Counted from the first letter of the stretch, positions 33,836-46,519 are shown. The stretch: 64,000 bases of DNA from Xylocopa sonorina (GCF_050948175.1 NC_135205.1:2517795-2581794), one strand, 5' to 3'. Numbers and translations: made by a program. Notes: generated by a model not told the origin, from the letters alone.

Positions 33836-34869
33836 CTAATTTGAAATAAAAATGGTGATACACGAGATATTTCGTAGTTGACAGTAAATGGGTTAAAAAT
33901 GCGTATGAAATGAGGAAGGAGAAGTTAAGATGGAGATAGATGTATGAAGGAATAGAAATTGGTCATAAAAAAGTGTAAGTTAGAATACGTCGAACAAGAC
34001 TGAGCGATGCTAGTCGCGTTGAAAACTTTTTTTTTACAATTAAAAGACTCTAAGGATTCTTAGGAACGAACATTAACCAGACTGATGTCGAAGTTAGAAT
34101 AGCCATGCGTACCTGATCGTGAAATGAGAATCTGTTGTAAGATTCAGAAGAATTTTTGTGACTGTGGAGTCTTATCTGCCACATAATGTTATGTATAATT
34201 GATCAGGTATCCAATTTAGATGAATATGATTCAATTTTTTTTTTTAATGGTGCGAAATAGTTGTGGCTTTTAGTGATTTAATTTAAATAGTAGATATGTG
34301 TAGGTTAGTTGAAACATAATTTAATAATTGAAATGGAGGCAAAGGAAGTTTATTTATTTGGGTTGCAGTGAATTCTGAGCTCTTGAAATAATTACAGAAA
34401 GACATTCACAGTCCTTCTTGTGTTCAAGGCTCATATCTTGATTGTATATTCATCTGTACATTTGATAACGCTGCTTTAGATAAAAATTTCACCGATATTG
34501 GTTTAAAATTAAATTAATATCCTGTGGTATTCTTGCATAATTATCTACTAATGATACATTTCATGTATTCCACTCTAATGTATTGTACAAACTTATACAT
34601 TGAATACACTATCATAGGCTGTTCATTTAAAAATCGAATTGTGAAAAATATAAAAGGTACAACAAAATCATACATATAAGTCAGTAAAGTATGAATCTCA
34701 TATTATTCGAGTACATTTAAATAAAATATATTTAGGAAGTAAACGATAATATTTATATCAGCAAAAATAGAAATTAATTCGCATAAAACTAATAATTTCT
34801 AATGAGCATTTAATGTCTGAGTCCCACGATCATTAATTACTAACTTTTTATTATCAACTATCACCGTAC
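33836..34869. other. AT-rich spacer
   Basis: Single-copy DNA. 'tacagtaaatgggttaa'-like sequence at about 33880-33896 resembles a TTAA-flanked transposon end (CCCATTTACTG inward), but no second end was found. Confidence 0.33.
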
Positions 34870-35095
34870 TAGCCACAAAAAAATAATTTCGTCATCTGGA
34901 ATCACAATTTAACGTTCGACAAGTATTTAACATTTCATCGCCTGCAACAAAAAATAATTTCGCCATCTGGAATCACAACTTAACGTTCGACAAGTATTCA
35001 ACATTTCGTCGCTTGCAACAAAAAAATAATTTCGTCATCTGGAACCACAATTTAACAAGTATTCAACAAGTATTTAACATTTCGTCGCTTCGCAC
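34870..35095. repeat. tandem array, ~68-75 bp unit, 3 copies
   Basis: 'aataatttcgtcatctggaa' recurs at about 34883, 34951 and 35024. Each is followed by 'cacaattaacgttcgac'-type sequence and 'caagtatt(t/c)aacatttc'. Confidence 0.93.
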
Positions 35096-36222
35096 AAAAC
35101 TCTAATCGACCCAAGAACAATTATTACCAAGAAAGACCTCGATCTGGCAAAGGTTTAACAACACATATTTTCGGTTCTGCCATTTATTTCGATCGTTCTA
35201 GTGCAGAAACCGGATACCATTTGTCAACAGATCAGAAATTGATACTTTTAACGGTTCAGTCTCCCGTTACGACAGCGCCCTTTACTCGAGCGTCCCCCAT
35301 TTCCACGTTTTGCGCCCCCCGTGACCACTGGGTGGCTCGCAGCAACCTAGTTTTTTAGGCTAAGCCGACGGTAAAGCGACGTTTGTGAAACCGCGATATA
35401 ATGAGGCCGAGATTTCAAGTGTCACTGGCAGCCTTTTCGAACCGTCTCGCTGAAATACACCCGATTCTGAGTGGGTCGTTCGTTAACGACCGAAACTTCC
35501 CCACCTTTCGCTCGCTGATTCTGTTTTCTTCCCCCGTTTTCTCTTTCCTCGTTTTTATTTTCCAATTAGTATTTTTTTCTTTTTTTCTTATTGTAATAAT
35601 ATTAAAAGTTTTACTGAAAAATTTGTTTCTCTTGCGATTGTTCGAAGAAAATTCTGTATTTGAAGTAAGTACTGTGTCGTCAATGGTGAATAGTTGAATC
35701 GTGCAGGGTTGGTGTTGAAGTGTTGGAACTTGGACCAATTGCACCTTTTTTAATTGATAGATGGTATTTCAGAGGGTGTTTTGTGTGTACGTATTTGTTG
35801 AAAAGTATGTATGTAATGCTTACAAGTCACTTTATTGTAGGATATTAATTGTGACTGCTGTTCTATTGAATTATTTGTATAGAGGTGAGAAGAAAGAGTT
35901 AAGGGTAGGAAAAAAATTGGTAAAAGGGTGTTAAGGGTGGGAAAAAATTGGTAAATAATATTATAATAAGTATACAATATTTTGATGATTTTAAAATTGT
36001 TTTGCCACTATTAAATATGTCTCATAATCATATAAATTATATTTAGTTATTTTTACTTACTTTCAATAGTAACAGAAATAATTGATATTCAATTCTAAAT
36101 TATCCTTCTGTAATAATATATTGCAATTTAAAATAAATCTAAAATAAATAGAACATAAATATTCTGACAAAAAATAATCATCCAATATATTATATTTATT
36201 ATTTGTATTTTATAAAATACTA
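35096..36222. other. CpG-rich block at 35160-35530, then T-rich and AT-rich spacer
   Basis: A 98-codon plus frame at 35401-35697 begins in the CpG-rich block and becomes very F/L/I-rich where the DNA turns T-rich. A GTAAGT follows a plausible exon end near 35664. I judge it a chance frame. 35750-36222 is AT-rich. Confidence 0.3.
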
Positions 36223-36283
36223 GGAAAGCGACGCTTTCACAGCTTCCATGGACCGCAGGCCACTGATACATTTCATATAAAAC
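36223..36283. other. isolated GC-rich microblock, possible small exon
   Basis: About 55 bp of balanced composition stands alone in several hundred bases of AT-rich DNA. On the minus strand 'gaaatgtatcag' could be a 3' splice site, followed by a frame GLRSMEAVKASLS and a TAG. On the plus strand 'aaaatactag' could be an acceptor, followed by ESDAFTASMDRRPLIHFI and a TAA. It also contains the inverted repeat GAAAGCG-A-CGCTTTC (36224-36238). Either terminal exon is possible; so is a conserved noncoding element. Confidence 0.2.
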
Positions 36284-37089
36284 ATATTCTACATGTATTT
36301 ATAATATATAAAAGTACAAATACAAAATAAAATTAAGATACTTACCAAATTAATCATATATACATTGAAATAACAAAATAGAATGTTTAACCTTTTCAAG
36401 AACACTTACACATACCTTGAATTTTTTAAATCAAAATTATACTAAATGAAAAAAAAAAGTTGAAACCTGTTGAACAACTATTCACCACAGAATCTCCCAG
36501 CAATAAGAACAAGTAAGCCTCACAATTTGTACTACTAGTTCTTCTTTATAAAAAATAGTCCCTGAAGAGTTTAAAAAATGAGTGATCACTAAAATAAGTG
36601 ATTAAACAAGCAATTTGAATCCATCGATAGCTTTAAAATAAACATTTTCAATCATAAATGTAGAAAAGCAACTCGTTACAGAGCACTTGGCGCAATAATT
36701 CCTTTTAACCATTTTTTCTGTCGCTCGTCTGTCGCGTTGACCGCGCACGTTCGCACCGGGACAGTCAGTGATGATCGATTCATCGCGGCAGCGCAATCTG
36801 GCAGTCGATTTGCTTAATCGCCTTTGCTGAACCCCCGTCGAGGTATTTGCCTTTGAATTTTCGGTCCTCTATTAACCTAACAAGCCCGCGAGACGTTGCG
36901 CATTCGGTCGCGCCGCGACGCGGCGTCGATGCTGCTTCCGCCCCTCTGCAAACACGAGTCTGCATCCCAGATTGTCAGATTGCCGGTCGCCTCGCGTGAA
37001 ACGTAATCGTCGACGGTGGATTGCATGCAAATTTGTTTGCAACGAGATTCTGCAGGCTGCTGAAGGGACGTCGCGTTTGATCCGGATGA
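36284..37089. other. AT-rich spacer, CpG-rich at 36670-37080
   Basis: The CpG-rich part carries short minus frames (64 and 61 codons) without features. It may be an intronic regulatory block. Confidence 0.33.
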
Positions 37090-37770
37090 AACTTCTTTTT
37101 TTTTTTCGTTATTAATTACTGCTTCTACCTTGGTAATAATAATAATAATAATAATAATTATAGTAATAACAATAATATGGTAATAATAATAAATAGTAAT
37201 AATGATAATAATAATAATAATATAGTAATAATAATAAATAGTAATAGTAATAATGATAATAATAGAAAACTTTTTTTTCGGTATTGATTGCTGTTTCTAC
37301 ATTGGTAATAATAATAATAATAATAGTAATTATAGTAATAACAATAATATGGTAATAATAATAAATAGTAATAATGATAATAATAATAATAATATAGTAA
37401 TAATAATAAATAGTAATAGTAATAATGATAATAATAATAATAATATAGTAATAATAATAATAATAGCAATAACAATAATATAGTAATAATAATAAATGGT
37501 AATAATGATAATAATAGTAAACTTTTCTTTTTCGTTATTAATTGCTGTTTCTATCTTGGTAATAATAATAATAATAGTAATAATAATAATAATAATAGTA
37601 ATAACAATAATATAGTAATAATAATAAATGGTAATAATGATAATAATAGTAAACTTTTCTTTTTCGTTATTAATTGCTGTTTCTACCTTGGTAATAATAG
37701 TAATAATAATAATATAGTAATAATAATAAATAGTAATAATAATAATATCAGTCGTTATCATTCATAGGAA
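37090..37770. repeat. (TAA)n-type microsatellite with longer-period structure
   Basis: Imperfect TAA/TAG/TGA trinucleotide runs are broken four times by a conserved ~50-bp spacer with 'tttcgttattaattgctg' and 'ttctaccttggtaataata' (near 37108, 37277, 37531, 37665). The tract has therefore been duplicated as larger units. Tyrosine/leucine- and asparagine/isoleucine-rich frames are translation artefacts. Confidence 0.95.
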
Positions 37771-38984
37771 GTATCTGTCGTTTGTAACTTGTCACGACTT
37801 GGTTACTTTTGACGATACAGTAAGAAATATTGTTGCTTATTAATTAAATGAAAAATATTGCAAGAAATCCAGGGGTGGCTCTCTGTAATTAAGATATTAG
37901 TAAGCGATGTTCATTTGGCGAAAGGTGGTGGATACCTGAGATTATAATTAAAAAAATTGGTTCTTGAGAATATTTTCGAATGTAACATATAAGATATAAA
38001 ACAATAATTAAGATATGTAAGGATACTTTTGTTGCTCTTTAACGTGGAGATTAATTTCAGTCGTTTTCTAGAGATGTACACTTTGAACGTTAATAAAGAG
38101 ATGCAGTTCATTTTGTTTCCGTGAAATCCTTTATTTTTTAATGCACAATTCGTTATTTCTTGTAAAAAAAATATATATATAACATATCCAAATTAATTAT
38201 ATAATTTTTGTTTCCTTGCAATATCTCGCTTTGCTTTTGTATCTCTTTGTGGCTAATGCGAAAGCATCACTACTTCATTAAATATCTTAATCTCGTTATT
38301 ATGAACAGAATATTCCATATTTACACTTGTACAAACATTCAAACGATCATATTTTTCCGTACTAAGTCGTAGAAGGTAACGCAACACGTTCCAACCGTGC
38401 ACATCTCCCTTCACTCCTGATATCGATGTCCAGCTCATGAATGTGCAATCCGATAAATTATGCGCATACGCAGGTTCGCAGAGAATCGACCGTAAAATGT
38501 AATCGGATAATTCCTGGAATACAAATGCTTGGTCGATACACGCTGGAAAAGCCGCTCGAGCTAGAAACTAATCGCAATCGCGATAACTGGAAACAAATTT
38601 TGCTGCTGGCGAGCAGGATGTCGGTTTTCGAAAGACGGATTGTCAAAATAGTTGGATCAGAACGACAAAGCACACCACAGCGTGTACCAAATGAACGGTC
38701 GCGGACGATCGACGTGCGTTTCGACGGTGTCGCGATAAGCGGTTGGCAAATTAATTAAATTCAACTGGAATCGATAGTCGCAGCTGACGTAGCGAGCGAG
38801 TGATCCCCGTGTCGCGATTATATCGGGCCTCGAACCAGCCTGGAACGCGTATCGATATTCGATTCAGCCTTGCACTTGCCAGACAATTACGTTCTCGACG
38901 TTCCGCGCTCGTCAAATCCTATCACAATATTTCCGTGTATAACCCAGCCAGCTGTTATTATGATCAATTTGATTCTTCGTGTCT
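37771..38984. other. AT-rich spacer, CpG-rich at 38380-38960
   Basis: The CpG-rich portion has a 105-codon plus frame (38441-38758) overlapped by a 71-codon minus frame, with no domain signature. No gene is called. Confidence 0.33.
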
Positions 38985-40150
38985 CTCGTACATCATCCGC
39001 CATCAACGATTTGATATGGTGCACTCTGTACGTATAAATTTTCATTAGAAATGAAATGAAGGTAGTCGTACACATAGATCTTTCGTTTATTTCGAGGTAA
39101 TCTCTAAAAATTGTGAGAAACAAATGTGAATTAAGTTTGGTTTTCTATAGTTTCATGCGCCATCAACGATTTGATATGGTGCACGCTGCACGTATAAATT
39201 TTCATTAGAAATGAGATGAAGGTAGTCGTACACATAGATCTTTCGTTTATTTCGAGGTAATCTCTAAAAATTGTGAGAAACAAATATGAATTGAAACAAA
39301 GGTGAATTTGGTTTTCTATAGTTTCATCCGCCATCAACGATTTGATATGGTGCACTCTGTACGTATAAATTTTCATTAGAAATGAGATTAAGGTAGTCGT
39401 ACACAGAGATCTTTCGTTTATTTCGAGGTAATCTCTAAAAATTGTGAGAAACAAATGTGAATTGGAAATAAATGTGAATTTGGTTTTCTATAGTTTCATG
39501 CGCCATCAACGATTCGGTATGGTACACACTGTACGTATAAATTTTCATTAGAAATGAGGTGAAGTTACTTGTACACATAAATCTTTTGTTTATTTCAAGA
39601 TAATCTCTAAAAATTGTGAGAAACAAATGTGAATTGAAACAAACGTGAATTTGGTTTTCTATAGTTTCATGCGCCATCAACGATTCGGTATGGTACACAC
39701 TGTACGTATAAATTTTCATTAGAAATGAGGTGAAGTTACTTGTACACATAAATCTTTTGTTTATTTCAAGGTAATCTCTAAAAATTGTGAGAAACAAATG
39801 TGAATTGAGTTTGGTTTTCTATAGTTTCATGCGCCATCAATGATTCAGTAAGGTACACACTGTGCGTATAATTTTTCATTAGAAATGAGCTGAAAATACT
39901 TGTACACATAAATCTTTTGTTTATTTCAAGGTAATCTCTAAAAATTGTGAGAAAAAAATGTGAATTGAGTTTGGTTTTCTATAGTTTCATGCGCCATCAA
40001 CGATTCGGTATGGTACACACTGTACGTATAATTTTTCATTAGAAATGAGTTGAAGATACTTGTACACATAAATCTTTCGTTTATTTCGAGGTAATCTCTA
40101 AAAATTGTGAGAAGCAAATATGTTTTATTGAGTTCGATTTTTTACAGTTT
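38985..40150. repeat. tandem array, 160/171 bp units, 7 copies
   Basis: 'gccatcaacgattt' or 'gccatcaacgattc' lies at 38999, 39159, 39330, 39502, 39672, 39832 and 39992 (spacing 160, 171, 172, 170, 160, 160). The longer units carry an extra 'gaaacaaacgtgaattt'-type segment. In the 171-bp units, a multiple of three, the minus strand stays open for over 100 codons; the changing unit length breaks this frame, so it is not a gene. Confidence 0.96.
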
Positions 40151-41139
40151 CGTTGCTCGCGACACGCATCGAATGTAACTCGATACGAGTAATGGTCGAC
40201 ACACCAAAGTATAAGCGCGAATGGTCTCTTCAAGTCACTGTAGTGTTACATTCGAATGTTCGTCACCAAAACGTGAATTTATTCAATTTCTCTGATTTAT
40301 CTATCGTTGATTGAAAACGTCAGAAGGCTTGATTAATTATACTTAATATTGGATACAAGTTATGATATCGATCGTGAATCGCATTACTTGTTATGTATTT
40401 ATTTCATACGACAAATGCTTGAATAAAAATATTGAAACAGGTAATTTGAATCAAATGAGAAGATAGCATTTTTTTTTTATATTGTACTGCGATTTTAGAT
40501 GATTAAATAACGAGAAGATTCTAATGATTTTATTCATGTTGATTAAAATAAATACAGACGCATCAACATATTCTTGTAACTATGTAGTCATTTTAAACGG
40601 AAGCCTCGTCAATGAGTGCATTAATTAAATTCGTCTACGACCTATAATTACCAACCCACCTCTCGAAATACCACACGATTTGTAGAGACGAAATCCACGA
40701 TCCACGAGGGTTCAAGATAGACATCGATCCGATTACAGCCATTTTATGTTCTATGGAAATCGATGAAATTAGTGGAAACGGGGCAATAAACATCGTCGCG
40801 CGAGTCTGGGATTAATTAATCATATTCCTAGCTGGTATTTTCCCCTCAACGATGCGAAACGTGGACGCAATTCTACCGATTAGGTGGCTCGAAACGCGAA
40901 CCAACGTAGGATGTAGACAGTCGAGAGATCGATCGATCGATGAGCCAAAGGTCCCTGCGGGTTTGTGAATGGAAACTGTGGCGATTGATAAAAGTGGATG
41001 TACGAGTATTGTAGAAATATATTATTTATTATATTAATTCATATTTTTTATAAGAAATATTTTTGGAGTTGCTTTTCTTTATATTTGCTAAAACTTTTCT
41101 CTTAGAAAGAAATTAAAATTCTGTGTTATGTCACGAGTG
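40151..41139. other. unique DNA with a mixed block at 40650-40990
   Basis: Contains GGGATTAATTAATCA at 40808-40822, which combines a K50-type (Otd/Bicoid) homeodomain site with TAATTAAT, and a (GATC)n run near 40928-40942. It is a candidate enhancer by motif only. No gene is seen. Confidence 0.33.
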
Positions 41140-41750
41140 TTGATCGTTTAGTTGGCGACGAATAGATGACACGACGCTACTGTAATTCTCAGTATTTTAT
41201 TCATTATGGTGTGTACATATTTAATTTCGTAGCGAACTATATACACCTTTTGACGACTATTTGTAAAACTGTCTGTTCAATGCTAGAGATTGTTAAGAAC
41301 TGCACAGGAATGTACTTGGGTGCTTTAACGAAAGGTCAAGTTTTCATTGGGAAATTTGGAAATTTTGAAGATTCGTCTACTGCAATTTTACGAAATTCGG
41401 TGGAGGAAGCGATCGATGGTAATTGATCGACAAAAATTCTATAGAAATACCACACATGAATTCCACACGCCCAAACTTTCGACCATTATATAAGCAATAA
41501 ATCGAAAAAACCCACAACTGAACAATACAACAACAAAACAAAAGAAACGAAAGTAAAATATGAAATCTCCAGTAGACACACGTTAGAAAGAATAAACTGA
41601 ACCTTGACTTAAAGTGACTTCTTGAGTGTTATTGTTATGGACAGATGGTTGCCAAAAGTGACTGAACATACATTTGAGTAACATGCAAAGGAAGAATCTT
41701 GGTCGATATCTATTCGCCATGACATTAACGAACATCGATAGATCTTTCTC
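41140..41750 (+). repeat. diverged direct duplication, copy 1
   Basis: Matches 56380-57060 in the same orientation. Shared landmarks include 'ggcgacgaata', 'ttgtaaa(a/g)ct', 'ttacgaa', 'gacagatggttgccaaa' against 'gacagttggttgccaaa', and 'acatgcaaagg'. The 86-codon frame here (41166-41426) is not preserved in the other copy because of indels, so this is a noncoding repeat or an old segmental copy. Confidence 0.65.
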
Positions 41751-44444
41751 TCGATGCTTGATACTTAATATTCCAAATAGAATGGAGATTTTTAACTGTT
41801 TCTTCGTTTATGAATCGAGGAACACCTTTAAACGATCTGAGTGGAGATTTTTAACCGTTTCTTCGGTTATGAGCCGAGAAACACCTTTAAACGATCTTCT
41901 GACGTCCACCAGCGAAGTGCCCCAAGTATTTTGGCAAGTGGTCGGAATTTCACGGCAGGAAACACTTTCGCGGCCGTTTCACGGTGTCATCGAAACGGTC
42001 GCGGTGTCATCGAGGCGATAAATCGCTTGGAATTAAATTCTGCGAACGCTGCCAAACACGGCGGGCACCCACTCAAAGCAGGCTCCTCCATCGATGAAAG
42101 TTTCGCTCGTCGTGGGTCTAACGAGACGACTGCGACGATTGTTGGCCAATCGATTCGCTGTTGGATCTTTCAAGAGCAAATTTTTGGATTTCACTGTTTC
42201 GTTCGAATGTTGCGTACAGTTGGATGTAACTCGTTTTTTGACTGTGTAGTGCAAGCGGAAATGGAGAGTCCTGTTTTGATTTTGTAGCGGAGGGATGTTG
42301 GATGTAAAGCAGCTGGTATGAAATATTTGTTTTGTTAATTGTCGTTGGGATATTTGGAAAGGGTTGAATGAGAACTTGTTTTGGTGTCACAAAATATTTT
42401 TGTCGTTTGCAGAATAGTTTTTGCAGGAATATGTTGTTCAATGATGTGTTTCAAGGATTTTGCATTTGTTAGAAATTATATCAATCTTCTAATTCTTGTA
42501 TAAAATTTAAAAATGCTTTGAGTTTGTGGAAACTCCTATTTTTATATACAAAATCAAATGATAAAGTAAGACTTGCAGAGGTTTAAAAAGACTTGTTTCA
42601 CTCTTCAACTAGTATAATACACTGTATATATGTAGGAAATTTATTAATTAAAGACAATTACAAGATCATTAGATAGTTCCTTTATTTTGAGATATTACTT
42701 GGAAGACTGCTAATAAACAACTGCTTCATCGTTTTAAAACACGCACATAACATTTGAAACTTGAATTGTTAATTAACTTTTAAATTAAGATAGTTTCATT
42801 ATCCTCCATATATATATTTACTTTTTCTATTAATAATTTTATCTTACAACTTATCTTTAATTTAATAACTAGACATAAATAACAAATGCATTTTACTTTT
42901 GCGTTTATGTACCGCACTACTCTAAAGTAACTTTTTCTTATCATATCATTTTGCAAAACAAAAAAGGAAGAAAAACTGCACTAACTAAAGGAATCGAGTA
43001 AACACTGTCTGTCGTCTGACTTTCTCGAATCGTTCCAATAGGAAATTGTTGCGTGACTCTGGCGATAACGCGTTTTTGCAGATCTATTATTTCCTTTGCC
43101 ATTAACCTTTAAATGGCGGGCGATAAGGCGCATCATCGATCAATCCTACCGTTGTTCTCTAACAGAGTCGTTACGAGATTCTGGTTGATCTAAAATTCAT
43201 TAAATTGCAGCGGGAATTAATACTCAGTTTCGATCGTGCAACGGTATTGTTGCTTTTTCTGTTCTTCGAATGGCGTTGAATAATTTCTTGCAACTAAACC
43301 CACCTTTGTGTTATTCATCGATTTTTTTTTAAACTTAGTGCGCTTAGTAGTTGCAAATATTAGAGGCATATTTTTTTTATTGCCAATGTTTAATATTTAA
43401 GGGGTGAAATCAACCCTCAAAGTTGGGAATATTAAGTAATCGTTATGGTTTTTACCTGTTAATTATCCAATAATGATAATGAATAAATAGAATACTAAAT
43501 TGTTTTGATTTTTATTTAGAACTTAATACTTCTTTTCTAAGTTTAATTTATGGAATTTTACAAATTCAAACAATTACCAAATTGTGTAGTAATTAAAGTT
43601 CAGTTAATCTTTATAAATGAATTATATTTCTATGGAGTAGTAATCAATTTCTCATGTAGCATTGTTTAAACTAAGCTTGCAAATTTTTACAAATTTATAT
43701 AATCATTGAAATATTAATTAATGTCAATAAAGAATATTATTTCTAAGAGATGGTAATTAATTTTTCTAGCAACGACACATTATACATATTAAGTCCAGAA
43801 ATGTCCAGTAAATCTAAGCAAACATTCAGATATGAATCAACATCCTCATTAATTATATTTCATCAAGATCCCCAATCTTTAGAGCAACAAACTTTCCACA
43901 GAAACCCACCCTTAACTCATCAAAAACTAAAACCAACAGGCATTCAAAGCAACCCAACGAGATTCACAGAGCACCCCAATAATTATCCCACTTGTCAGCA
44001 GTTAATTTACTCCTGGTTCTCTGAAAACAACATGTCCACATCAAACCGTAACAAAACCGACAGTCCAGAACCCTCTGATCGTTTTCTTGTTCACGCGAGG
44101 GCATCGCCAAGGCCTCAGCACGAGAACGCACCCAAAGAAGATTTATGCGCGGGGTTCGCAAGGGAAGGTTGGGTCGTCGTTTGAATTTCCGCCGCGGCTC
44201 GTTTTGTCACTGACCTTAAGGAACGCACACGCGACAAGCCGCAAAACGGAATGTCGTGCCGCCGTGTCACGGCCGCTATCGGGCCACGGCATCGTTACCC
44301 CGTTGTCTGCGTTCTATCGATTTTCTCGACCTTGCGCCGCGACTGGTCTGCGAATTAGCCCCGATGCACTGCTCGAAACGACCGCCTCGATCTCGCGATC
44401 CGATCGAGTCGACCTTACGCTCGCTGAACACCCTTGCTGTGCTC
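41751..44444. other. unique DNA with short local duplication and CpG-rich blocks
   Basis: 41785-41900 is a two-copy duplication of ~63 bp ('tggagatttttaac', 'gaaacacctttaaacgatc'). 41900-42200 is CpG-rich with overlapping chance frames up to 148 codons. 42300-43000 and 43300-43960 are AT-rich. 43000-43300 and 44030-44440 are CpG-rich. None of the frames (144 codons at 43750-44184; 139 at 44087-44506) shows a family signature. Confidence 0.33.
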
Positions 44445-44970
44445 TTTTAACCCCATCAGATATGATTTCTCTTGAAATTTCTCGCCATTTAATGCGTCAC
44501 CAGTGATGTGGTGTGTTTTGAATAAAATCGAACAGCTGCAGGTGTTATATTTGTTTTTATAAAGGATATGGTTGAAGCTAGGGTGTACTGATAGTTGTAG
44601 ACACAATTGTGTGTCTTTTCTGTTTTTCTTTCCCATCAGATGTGATTTCTCTTGAAATTTCTCGCCGTTCGATACGTTATCGAACAGTCACCAATGATGT
44701 CATGTGTTTTGAATAAAATAAAACAATTAAAAGTGTTATATTTGTTTTTATAAAGGATATGGTTGAAGCTAAGGCGTACATTAGTTGTAGACACAATTGT
44801 GTGTCTTTTCTTTTAACCCCATCAGGGGTAATTTCTATTGAAATTTCCGGCCATTTAATGCATCACCAATGATGTCGTATGTTTTGGATAAAATCGAACA
44901 GTTGAAAGTGTTATATTTGTTTTTATAAAGGATATGGTTGAAGCTAGGGCGTACATTAGTTGTAATCGCA
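44445..44970. repeat. tandem array, ~183 bp unit, 3 copies
   Basis: 'cccatcaga' or 'cccatcagg' at 44451, 44631 and 44817 is followed in each copy by 'tttctcttgaaatttc', 'aaaggatatggttgaagct' and 'gtagacacaattgtgtgtc'. The last is a short palindrome-like element. Confidence 0.94.
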
Positions 44971-45074
44971 ATTTTAGTATTTTTAAGTAGATATAGAAGT
45001 TCTGAGTTTCTGTGTATGTTATGTAATGTATGTCAGGTTTGAAGAGGTTGATATGTTAGTGTAAGGACATTCGA

Positions 45075-45320
45075 TTTTTTTGAAGATTTGTATGTAGAAA
45101 TTGGGTCGTGAGTTGCATCGATTAAGAACTCTAATCTAATGTAGATTTCTACAAATTATGAATGTACAGTTTGATACGTTATAAAGTTTTTTTAAAGAAT
45201 TTTTTTCAAGATTTGTATGTAGAAATTGGGTCGTGAGTTGCATCGATTAAGAGCGCCAATCTAATGTAGATTTGTACAAGCTATGAATGTACAGTTTGAT
45301 ACGTTATAAAGTTTCATGTA
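45075..45320. repeat. two-copy tandem duplication, 125 bp
   Basis: 'agatttgtatgtagaaattg' occurs at 45084 and 45209. Downstream 'gcatcgattaaga', 'ctaatgtagattt' and 'tttgatacgttataaagttt' are conserved. Confidence 0.95.
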
Positions 45321-45539
45321 GGGCAGTAAACAAAATTGTAAAACGTTTTACATATTTGTATATTGAAAAAGTGGATATTCGTACATTCTACGCACTCTAT
45401 ATGTTAATTCTGCTTAACTCTTGGGAGAAATCTTAGATTCATATAATATGCGACAAAAACTCAAAAGAAGATATGTACATAGTACACAGTAGTTAGTACA
45501 GTAAAAAAATATAGGATATGAAAAATACAGAAAACATTA

Positions 45540-46095
45540 CACTTTTACATTTCACTTTCGTTCTTGCACTGTTCAAGTCAAGGCACTTTCTTCGATTTAT
45601 TGCTTACTATGATGGAAAGTTATGGCACTATTCACGTATGCGTCACTTAAGGATACACTCGGTTCAGAGACGAATCTCTGCTACCTCCACACAAATCTCC
45701 ACACAATCAGTTTCAATGTTCACTTCCCTCACCAACTTTTCATAAAACCACAATAGACAAATCCACTCGTGCTCCACCAAAAAAAGGACACACCAGATAG
45801 ATACTTACGTTGTAACATCCAAAATTTCTTTCGCTTGCACTGTTCAAGTCAAGCCACTTTCTTCGATTTATTGCTTACTATGGTCGAAAGTTATGGCAGA
45901 ACTCACATATGCATCACCCAAGAGTACACTCGGTTCAGAAACAAATCTCTGCTACCTCCACACAAATCTCCACACAATCAGTTTCAATGTTCACTTCCCT
46001 CACCAACTTTTCATAAAACCACAATAGACAAGTCCACTCGTGCTCCACCAAAAAAAGGACACACCAGATAGAATCTTACGTTCTAACATCCAAAA
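45540..46095. repeat. two-copy tandem duplication, 271 bp
   Basis: 'cactgttcaagtcaa' occurs at 45567 and 45838. 'tctccacacaatcagtttc' and 'ccaccaaaaaaaggacacac' follow in both. Divergence is low. Confidence 0.95.
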
Positions 46096-46229
46096 TTAAA
46101 TAATCGACGCTGTGACGACGCACGTGTTACGAAAAAATAGTTAGAGGTTAGGTGCTGGACGCGCATTGGTCTACAATTCTGTGGCGTTCTTCCTCCGTGG
46201 TAAAAGTGGCTCAAGGTCGTGGGTTCCCC

Positions 46230-46298
46230 GGGAAAATTCGGGGAAGATCGGTTCCATTATCCCGGCAATATCCGGGACAGCGTTCGCCGGGGAAAACC
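46230..46298. promoter_or_regulatory. cluster of kappaB/Dorsal-like motifs
   Basis: GGGAAAATTC (46230-46239) and GGGAAAACC (46290-46298) resemble kappaB/Dorsal binding sites, and the second equals the classical GGG-W4-CC form. They lie in a short stretch full of CCGGG and CCCGG strings. Binding is not shown. Confidence 0.25.
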
Positions 46299-46488
46299 GG
46301 GTCGAACGGTGGGAAGGGACGTTCCTGGTACGGCCTCGTCGAGGCAACAAATTGACAAATTGAACCAATCAGGTTCCAATATACGGCAATCGCGAGGTGC
46401 TTCGCTATTTTTTCACCCGCCGTGCATTTTCCTGATACCTCGTTCCCAATAACGACGCGACCCACTCGAATAATGCTGCCGTTGCGCG

Positions 46489-46519
46489 CGATAATTATCG
46501 GCGATTTAATTAATTCGCC
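46489..46519. promoter_or_regulatory. adjacent homeodomain-type palindromes
   Basis: The perfect palindrome CGATAATTATCG (46489-46500) overlaps by one base the near-palindrome GGCGATTTAATTAATTCGCC (46500-46519). Both contain inverted TAAT cores, as in paired homeodomain sites. Confidence 0.25.

Noticed and set aside
35401..35697. 98-codon plus frame with hydrophobic stretch and a GTAAGT after it
   Set aside because: The hydrophobic part is the translation of a T-rich tract (F/L/V/I) and only the first half lies in balanced DNA; no homologue is recognised.
37158..37761. Tyrosine/leucine- and isoleucine/asparagine-rich frames
   Set aside because: Direct translation of TAA-type microsatellite DNA.
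39131..39797. Minus frames of 107-120 codons resembling a repeated peptide
   Set aside because: They come from 171-bp units (a multiple of three); the frame is lost in the 160-bp units and there is no other coding evidence.
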